DNA of 64,000 nucleotides from Paramicrosporidium saccamoebae (Eukaryota > Rozellomycota). The notes under the pieces were generated by a model that was given only the letters and a program-made list of their open reading frames with translations, was not told the DNA's origin and made no database searches. Below, piece after piece: positions 56,881 to 64,000 of the stretch (within the stretch, counting starts at the first letter, position 1; each line of letters opens with the position of its first letter). The stretch is from the NCBI GenBank assembly GCA_002794465.1, contig MTSL01000126.1:35160-99159 (forward strand), written 5' to 3'. Position numbers and translations under genes: made by a program.

Positions 56881-56916
56881 CAAAATGGTGGTGTAACGGA
56901 AATTTATTTTTCAGTC

Positions 56917-59900
56917 ATGCTCGCGGGACGGCATGAACCAGTCGAGGCCGAAGTGGGGCTGTTGGGCTTGCATTTAACGTCCGAAAGAGCCAAGGAAAGA
57001 ACTGAAGCATTGGGAAAGCTTCAAGATCTTTTGAAGGACAAGAAATGGGTGAGGATGCTGACCACAGCGCAATGCAATCGGATTGTCCATTCGTTTTTTT
57101 CAATGCTGGCCATTGAGGTCAAGTATGGCGACAAGGGAGATTGCATTCTTCCTTCAGCCCTCTCGAAATTGAGACAGCTGCTGAGAGACTCGGCAGCCCT
57201 TCTCTCTACCATCACATGTCGGCCCATTATCTTGGAATGCATCGACGACGTACTAGATTCGCTTGTCAGCTTGAGGCTGGAAGAACTTTTACCTGATACA
57301 TATCGCGCCATTAATGTGCTACTTTCTGACAGGAAACACCTGTTGGCCTGCTCAAGGGATCATGTGAGAATTCTCTACGATACGTGTACTTTTATGAAAA
57401 GTTCTTCTGGTCGAGGGGAATTGTCAAAGACTATGACGTATGTCGGAGAATATGCCTATGAAATGAATGACCTATATACTTTGAAGAATTTGGTGCAAAT
57501 ATGCCTGGAGCATTTGCTGGGTGAAGAGCAGGGTATCCCTGATGCGGTCGCATCCCATCTTTTGCGGACATTTGAAACGTGTCTACGGGGGCTCAAGGAT
57601 GCGTATCCCGTGTTTAGCCGATCCATTGTCCGCCGTTTACTTGACGGACTGAGTAGTAAGGGATTTGTTAAACGAGCAAGGCTGGTGGAGGAGATTGTAC
57701 TTGTATGCGAAACAGCATCTTCATGTATTGTTATTGATCCTGCAGCATGCGACAGGGTGTCAAAGTTGCTACTTGAAGAGGCAGTTTTTAGTCGCTACAG
57801 GCTGGAATCTTGCAACCCCGCGGAGCTGGTGTCCCAATCTTGTAAGAATACTGCCGTCATGCCATTCCTAAGCTGTCTTTCAAAGTACTGCAAACTACCA
57901 AAAGTACCAATATTTGAATCCAAATCTAGTCTCAGTAAAACCACTGCCATCTTTCTGTCAAAGTGTCTCTTTCATCGTGATTCCGAGTTTGACTCTGGAC
58001 TTTGGCAAAATCGTCCAAGCCAATGTTCTCCTGTCGATGCATCTTGGATGATGCTTGCCCTTTCACTGACAAACTACCCGAGCCCACCCACAGACCAAGT
58101 CTTGGAATATGTCGTCTCAAGTCTATCAAGACCGCTGCAGTCGGAATCTGCAGCAAACTTGCTGAAATCGGCCATTTCGAGATTTTCAATCCACTTGAGC
58201 ACTATGTCGTCGGCCATTACAAATGCAGAGTTGACCCCATTGCTTGTTGAGCTGATGGCACTTAATTATATCACGAGGTATAGAGACATCCTCTGGTCAG
58301 ATTCGGCAAAATTGTGCTTCAGAGATGCCATAAATAGTTTGGCATTCATGATAAGCAATTTGGAAAGCCGACAAGTTCCTGGAAAGCTGCTTGCAATCAT
58401 GCCCAAAATTTCAACCTTTTTTGCCGTGGTCTTTGGGAAAGAGTTTCATAATGGCGGCTATGCGCAAATGTGTCAGAGCCTGCTAGATTGTCTTGATGAG
58501 GTGATAAAGTCTATTGAACCAGATGCTTTCAGCAACATTTTGCGGCTAAAGTGGTCATGTTCTGCCGTAACATCTGAGCAATCTGTTGCACTGTTTACAG
58601 TTTCGCTGCGAATCCTCCGTTCTGCTCTGACAATGGCTTGTGATGCTGAAATTGGCCATCTGTTTGATATCATCGATACGATGCAATGCAAGCCCCATGC
58701 TGCCCAATATCTTTCCGAGATTGCCAGTCCGATTATAGTGGACAGCATGTCCTTTGATAAGACAGGCTATGACCGCATCATTGCCATGTGCATTGGAGTC
58801 CTCTTGTCCAATCGGCAAGCAAGTATGGTGGAAGAGGAGTTTCAGTCGCTGATGGACGATTTCGACACTAAAGCAGCCTATATGTGTCTTGAGACGTTGA
58901 CAACCATTTACGAAAAGCTGATGAATGTGAATGTTAAGACTGATGAAATTGAACAGGTCATTTTGGACTGTGGCATCTTTATTTTGGATCAACTTGTTGA
59001 ACATGAACTGTCTATTCAAGATGTGGCCAAGATTTTCGAAAGACTATCCAAAAATCTTTCAGACGATTTACTAGAAAGAGGTGCCGACTTGATTGGTCAT
59101 TTTTTCGGTCTCGTAGATTCAGCTACCATTACAAAGTTCTGCCTTGAACTCTTACAGAGACAGCCATCAAGTATTGGAACCCGGATGCGCGAGAAAATGT
59201 CAACCATCATCGAGAGCTATGATCTGGAATCAGTTCCCTCTATCACTCGAGAGAATTTGTACCAAATGCAGCAAGTACTCTCTTTGGACATTGTAGAAAA
59301 AATAGTGCTGCCAGAAACAGTACACTACACGTTGTGTCGTTTACATTATAGGAACCTATTGATCCGGCTCTTTCACACGGCGTTGTAGAAAAAATAATGC
59401 TGCCAGAAACAGTATACTACATGTCGCGCCGTTTATACCGTAGGAATCTATTGATCCGGATCTTTCACACGGCGTTGTAGAAAAAATAATGCTGCCAGAA
59501 ACAGTACACTACATGTCGCGCCGTTTATACCGTAGGAATCTATTGATCCGGATCTTTTAGACGATGTCATTTCGGCCAAAGTTATTCAAATTTGTAAACG
59601 GGACGATCTTCCGGGGACAGCTGTACTGGCAACGATCAATGAGATCCTACTCAATGTTACCAATCCGCTGGACCGCTTGGTGGAGGCTAAGCAGTACTTG
59701 AATATGATTCTTCCCTCTGAGGATCATGTTTTGAAGGCTCGCTGTTTTTTACTTGGCAAATCATCAGGAGTGGCTGGCTTTTTCACAAGGGGAGTTGTAG
59801 AACTGGAAGAGTCATTTTGGTTTTGGCAATGTTGTTCCAAGTCATGCTTGCAGATGCCTATTGCCTTTGAATTTGTTGATGCAGCCTTTTGCCCGGTCAT

Positions 59901-62900
59901 TGCAAGAGCAATGCTTGGTCATTTCGATGGTCACCGCGAAATTTCTTCAAAGGCCATCAAGTTTTTCAAGAGCGCCCTTCCTCCGCTCGACTTTGAGCAA
60001 AGATTCAAATCGTCCCTATTCAAGATTCTGGCGTTTGTGGTACTGTATTATCACGAACTTTCCACTCCAGACGATGGTATGGTAGCTGAAGGACGTTTAA
60101 TTTGGTGTAGTGTTTCAGCAGTGCTTTGCACATGTTTGCTCAACTGTCAAGTTGGAAGTCAAGAATGTATTTGACAGCATTTATGGGAGTATTCTGCTAA
60201 TGGAGATGATGAACACTTGTAATAACGACGTCGCGCTCCTATCTGTGCATTTACGTTCCACACTCTTTCTTGTCTCTAAATGCTCCAATGTGCATCCTCG
60301 CATCACTGACTATCTGCTCGCTCACATTGAGCAGAGTGCTTCTAGGGGGGCTGGTGACACGCTAAGGAAAGCGCTAGAATCTCGACGCACTGAAACCGGG
60401 CTGGACAGCGTCTTGCGCACGTCTGACGTCCAATTAGGCATCTGCCATGAAATTATGCTCAAGTTTCATGTGGTTCCGTTGAAATTGTGCCCAGAAGTTT
60501 TAAAGATTGTCAGTGAAGCGGTTAATTCAGTTGCAAGCGACCGTGTTCCAGAAGAACTTTTATTCGCGCGCATTCCAAATGGATCTCGGTTTATTCCCAA
60601 AGCCTCATTGGTAGATAAAGCCATTTGCGAGGATGATGCTGACGCTCAGTTTATCGCGCAAAGATTGTTGGATACGGGAGCACTGTCACTATTTGAGCCA
60701 ATGTTCAAGTCTGCCAGTGTTGTCCGCGCTTGTGGGCGTTGGATCTGTGCTGCTCTACTGGCCAGCAGCCCCGCCAAAAGAGACGATTTTACTAGCCGTT
60801 GCCCACCGTCATTTATAGCATGCCTTGCTGAGGGGCTGAAAATTTTGCAAGTGTCCTTGGCTACTCCAGAGATTGGAAGGATTGCTCATTTCACGACAGA
60901 TCATGTTGTCAACTTGTTCTTGGCTGAAACTATGAATAGCACGGATAAACAGCTATTCCATTCAATATTTAATTCCTTGCCAGATACGGACTATCAGAAT
61001 TATTCAAAAATCCTTGGTGAGTCGATGGATCTTGAGCAAGAGGATCAAATTTTGGACCGACAGCTTGTCAAGTACGCTAAAGAGTCTTTACTTTTAAATC
61101 AATGCTGGGACATTACCGACGTTCCACCATCATATGATCATTGTAATGAAGACAACCGACTCTATCTAGTACTCCGTAGCATGGTCGCCGATCAAAGTGT
61201 ATTGGATAAAAGCCAGTTTCCAGCAGATCCTGCACTTTCACTTGTGGTTGCTAGTGCCAAGGCGCTGGTTAATCCGGAGAAGCGGGGCACTATTACAAAT
61301 TTGGCGTTTCAGAAATTTATGGAGAGCAAGAATGACCCACGGAAACTATACAAGGTGCAGCGGGCAATCCAAGTATCTGCAGACCGGCTTGATCTTGTAG
61401 ATTTGCAAGTCATGGCCAAAATTGCAAAGGCTACATTTTTATGGAAGGCTAACGTGAAAGAGAGGGCCCTGCAAGTCATTTACGATGCTGCATGCAGCGA
61501 TCATGAGTCAGCACTTGATGAGATCAGGACTGCACTCTTGTTAAAAGTATCAAAGTATGCATGGAAGATGAAGAGCAAAACGGCAAATCAAATCCGACGA
61601 GAATATCTAGACCGAATCGACGTCTCCAAGCACACTCTTCTCCAGCGTTCAAAGGCCTTTAATGCGACAGCACGATTTTATGACGAGCAATACCAAAACC
61701 AAGAAGCATTGGGATTGCTGGCAGCTAGAAAAAAGCTGCTAGTGGACTCTCGAAAGGACTTGTCCGAGCAGACAACTTTACGAGATGCGAAATTGTATGA
61801 AAAGAGCAAGCTCGAGTTGAAGCGACAAATACGACAGGATGAATTGGACCTGGAAAGGATGCTGAATGACAGGGCATCGTATGGTCTGAAAGCTGCTGCC
61901 AATTACTTGAAAGCAATCACACATGGTGACAAGTATGACATGACGGTATTCAGAATCTGCTCCCTGTGGTTTTCATTTAAAAATGCCCCTCAGATTAATG
62001 AAATGCTAAATCGCCAGGTTCCGACCCACAAATTTATTCCGCTAATGTACCAGCTTGTTGCCCGGGCAGAACAAACAGAAGATGATGATTTGTTTCAGAC
62101 TACCTTGCAGAACCTCCTTCAAGATATCCTCTGCAACCATCCTTACCACAGTCTTCATCAGTTGCTCGCAATGCGATCGAGTGGGAGCACAGCAATAGGT
62201 TCAAAGCGGAGGCTAGTGTGTAGTGATAATATTCAGGATAGGCGCGCGCAGGCCGCAGGCCAAATAGTTGCCAAAGGAAAATGCTTGGCAATCAAGGACT
62301 TGATCTGCGACACTGAAAAGTTGTGGGCTGCGTATACGGAGATGGCATCATCAGAGCTGCCGCCCGATACCTCGACCAAAGTTGTACATGCATTTGAGGC
62401 TCGTTGGTGTATTCGGAAGATGAACGACCTGTGTTGTCCTGTGCTCACTCTGTCCATTCCTGTAGATGTATCCGGCCGTTATGCGGGCCTAACAACGGTT
62501 GTTGGATTTGCTCCTGAAGGCTACCGCGTGATTGGTGGTGTCAACTTGCCCAAAATTGTCCAGTGTCGAGGCTCTGATGGGCGACTCTATCGACAGCTGG
62601 TCAAGGGACGAGATGATGTTCGACAGGTATATATAGGACTGAAATGTCATGTTTGTAGGATGCCGTTATGGAGCAGATATTTAGGCTGGTGAACAGAGTA
62701 TTGTCAACAAATCCCCTTACAGCTCAGCTGAGTCTTCGAACGTACCGAGTGATTCCGCTGCAGCCGCTAGCAGGTGTGATTGAATGGATCGAAAATGCAG
62801 TTCCCATCGGCGACTATCTCAACTCTGCCCACCCACGATTCCGCCCACAGGATATTGCACCCAAAGAGGCTCGTGGCATCATGAAGAGGGAGTTTGAAAG

Positions 62901-63594
62901 GCCCGACTCTAACCCCTCGTCAAAGCACTGTGTGTTTATGGAAGAGATCCAAGCGCGCTTCAAGCCAGTCTTTCGCCATTTCTTTCTAGAATCGACCTAT
63001 TCGATACACCAGTGGTACTGTAAAAGACTGCACTATATCAAGTCGACTGCAGTTGGCTCGATGATTGGCTACATTGTAGGCCTCGGAGACAGGCACTGCC
63101 AGAACATTATGATGGATCAGGATAGCGGGGAGCTGATCCATATTGACTTGAACATGATTTTCGAGTTTGGAAAGACGCTGCGGATCCCAGAGCGAGTCCC
63201 ATTTCGTCTAACTCGCGACCTGGTAGACGGTATGGGATTTGCCGGAGTAGAGGCCGGGTTCACAGGCAAGGCAACCAGCGTGATGATTGCTGTCAGGAAC
63301 AAGATGGACATTATGTTGATGGTAATGGAGGCGTTCAAGTATGATCCCTTGTATCGTTGGGCCAATCTGAATGCGGCTGTCAAGGAAACTTTTGCTCCCG
63401 ATACGCCGATTGACGATTCTGGGACGGTTAACAAGGAAGCGGACCGGGCCTTGCTTCGAGTAAGAGAAAAGCTGCTTGGACTTGAAGAGGGAACCTTACT
63501 AAGCGAGCGCGGCCAAGTCTCTTACCTCGTATTGTCAGCTACAAACGAAGAATTGCTAGCCCAAATGTATCATGGATGGCAGCCATGGATGTAG
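56917..63594 (+). CDS. TEL1: Tel1/ATM-like PI3K-related protein kinase
   Basis: Six coding exons (56917..59319, 59352..59411, 59444..59503, 59536..60076, 60111..62626, 62659..63594), with introns of 32, 32, 32, 34 and 32 nt, give 2171 aa, short for the family. HEAT-type helices fill the N-terminal 1200 residues, then a FAT region. The kinase domain has QLVKGRDDVRQ (Lys1853) joined by splicing to DAVMEQIFRLVNRVL, ECVPIGDY-like NAVPIGDYL, catalytic loop GLGDRHCQN (2002-2009), HIDLNMIFEFGKTLRIPERVPFRLTRDLVDGMG, and FATC ending GWQPWM. It signals DNA double-strand breaks and telomere state. Exons 2 and 3 are products of a 92-bp exon-plus-intron tandem duplication. The metal-binding DFG-like motif reads DLN where ATM has DLG. 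Confidence 0.93.
59291..59557 (+). repeat. 92-bp tandem triplication inside TEL1, each unit = 60 nt coding + 32 nt intron
   Basis: Units start at 59291, 59383 and 59475. Each contains the coding end VEKI(V/M)LPET, an intron beginning GTACAC or GTATAC and ending TAG (59320..59351, 59412..59443, 59504..59535), and the coding start E(P/S)IDP(A/D)L. Copies 2 and 3 are nearly identical; copy 1 is more diverged. 92 is not a multiple of 3, yet removing the introns leaves 60 nt per unit, so the frame is kept. Confidence 0.93.
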
Positions 63595-63623
63595 CGGAAT
63601 TGTAGAGTAGTGGAATGTTTATC

Positions 63624-63672
63624 TAGGCGCTAAGTGCTGGATGCTGGGTGCTGGGTGCTAGGTGCTGGGTAT
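63624..63672. repeat. GCTGGGTGCTGG short tandem repeat
   Basis: A 7-8-bp unit (GCTGGGT / GCTAGGT) is repeated about six times just after TEL1. Confidence 0.7.
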
Positions 63673-63696
63673 TATACTCTCCAATATTTGGACACT

Positions 63697-63810
63697 ATGT
63701 CAGTGAGCTCGTACCAATTGGTAATAAACAATTCCCTGTCGCCCATATTGTGGTCGTACTCTCGCTACGCAACACAAAGAGTCTGTAGAAGGATTGAACT
63801 GACTTATTAA
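63697..63810 (+). other. Mini-ORF (37 codons) containing the 28-bp element shared with 46313-46340
   Basis: Starts MSVSSYQLVINNSLSPI. The LV-x-NN-x-LSPI part is matched by the 19-codon ORF at 46309 (LVLNNFLSPIY) in the same frame. Both follow a short spacer after a CACTATG sequence. Could be a small gene, the first exon of something spliced in a way I cannot see, or a dispersed non-coding element. Confidence 0.3.
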
Positions 63811-63847
63811 AGTCAAAGTGTTGTGCGATGAACTGGACTGAGTCAGA

Positions 63848-64000
63848 TCAGGGCGCCTCGTTAACTAACCTCTCGATAATAGGCTCATTTCGAACAAAGA
63901 AGGCGCTGATCCGTCTACCTGACAATTGAGAGGGGTTACTCAGCAAAGGGCTGCAGGAGGTGGCCACGCCAGATGCTTATCACATTGATGTGGGGGGGGG
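63848..64000 (-). CDS. C-terminal part of an unrecognised gene running off the right edge
   Basis: The minus strand from the edge reads HINVISIWRGHLLQPFAE (exon 64000..63940, partial). A 25-nt GTAACC...GGTAG intron (63915..63939) then joins it in frame to RISAFFVRNEPIIERLVNEAP and a stop (63914..63848). The join removes an in-frame stop and gives a smooth amphipathic helix, but 25 nt is shorter than all other introns here, so the splice is less certain. The protein is not recognised. The last eight bases of the window are a G-run. Confidence 0.45.

Noticed and set aside
56711-56896. Tyr-rich 61-codon ORF upstream of TEL1 as a gene
   Set aside because: Pure 12-bp repeat product; kept only as a repeat and as a possible regulatory finding.
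59389-59540. TEL1 looks like a pseudogene: stop codons and a non-triplet duplication near 59388
   Set aside because: Each duplicated unit carries a complete 32-nt GT..TAG intron; after splicing the frame is open from the start to the FATC end.

Overview
This is a gene-dense nuclear segment from a small-genome eukaryote, most likely an early-diverging fungus. The fungal or opisthokont signs are class II and class V myosins, a heterotrimeric G-protein alpha subunit, a Gcn4/ATF4-like bZIP, Tel1/ATM with FAT, kinase and FATC parts, a GT34 glycosyltransferase, a TigA-like protein disulfide isomerase, and a run of small secreted proteins of a type I associate with fungi. Mitochondrial aconitase and the complex I subunit NDUFA9 point to a respiring mitochondrion, which argues against a classical microsporidian. 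A Rozellomycota/Cryptomycota-type parasite (for example Paramicrosporidium-like) is my best guess, but that is inference.

The outstanding feature is the introns. By joining reading frames on conserved protein alignments I find 31 well-supported introns, all 28-38 nt long. About half start with GTAC, and all but three end in TAG. Most lie near the 5' end of the coding region. Because of them, long ORFs alone miss start exons and whole genes: NOP10, a 102-aa coiled-coil protein, the start of SOF1 and guanylate kinase, the C-terminus of ORMDL and the active-site exons of PDI are recovered only by splicing.

Layout. 0-25 kb is housekeeping: NDUFA9 (left edge, partial), Hel2/ZNF598, p24, SOF1, ORMDL, a small secreted protein, a cullin, myosin II, a small unknown gene, aconitase, TSR1, NOP10, SLP1/SUCO-like SUN protein, a coiled-coil protein, G-alpha, NIT2 and the cap-binding subunit CBP80. 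26-39 kb is an accessory, secretome-rich stretch: four lineage-specific secreted proteins, a FAM114-like protein with about thirty decapeptide repeats, a small protein with an R-x4-H motif, and three paralogous secreted or membrane-anchored alpha/beta hydrolases. 39-46 kb has myosin V, a bZIP and guanylate kinase. 46-51 kb is a second secretome island: a FAS1 protein, four tandem paralogous secreted beta-rich proteins, and one more secreted protein. 51-64 kb has Rqc2/NEMF, a PDI, a GT34 enzyme, Tel1/ATM and a partial gene at the right edge.

Functional themes are ribosome biogenesis (SOF1, TSR1, NOP10), ribosome-associated quality control (Hel2 and Rqc2), secretory-pathway folding, traffic and lipid control (p24, PDI, SLP1, ORMDL, GT34), and the secreted proteins that would use that pathway. 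Intergenic spaces are short and commonly filled with small tandem repeats. CCAATCA boxes often lie just upstream of start codons, and TATA boxes are seen before some secreted-protein genes. I found no rRNA, tRNA, CRISPR array or transposase.
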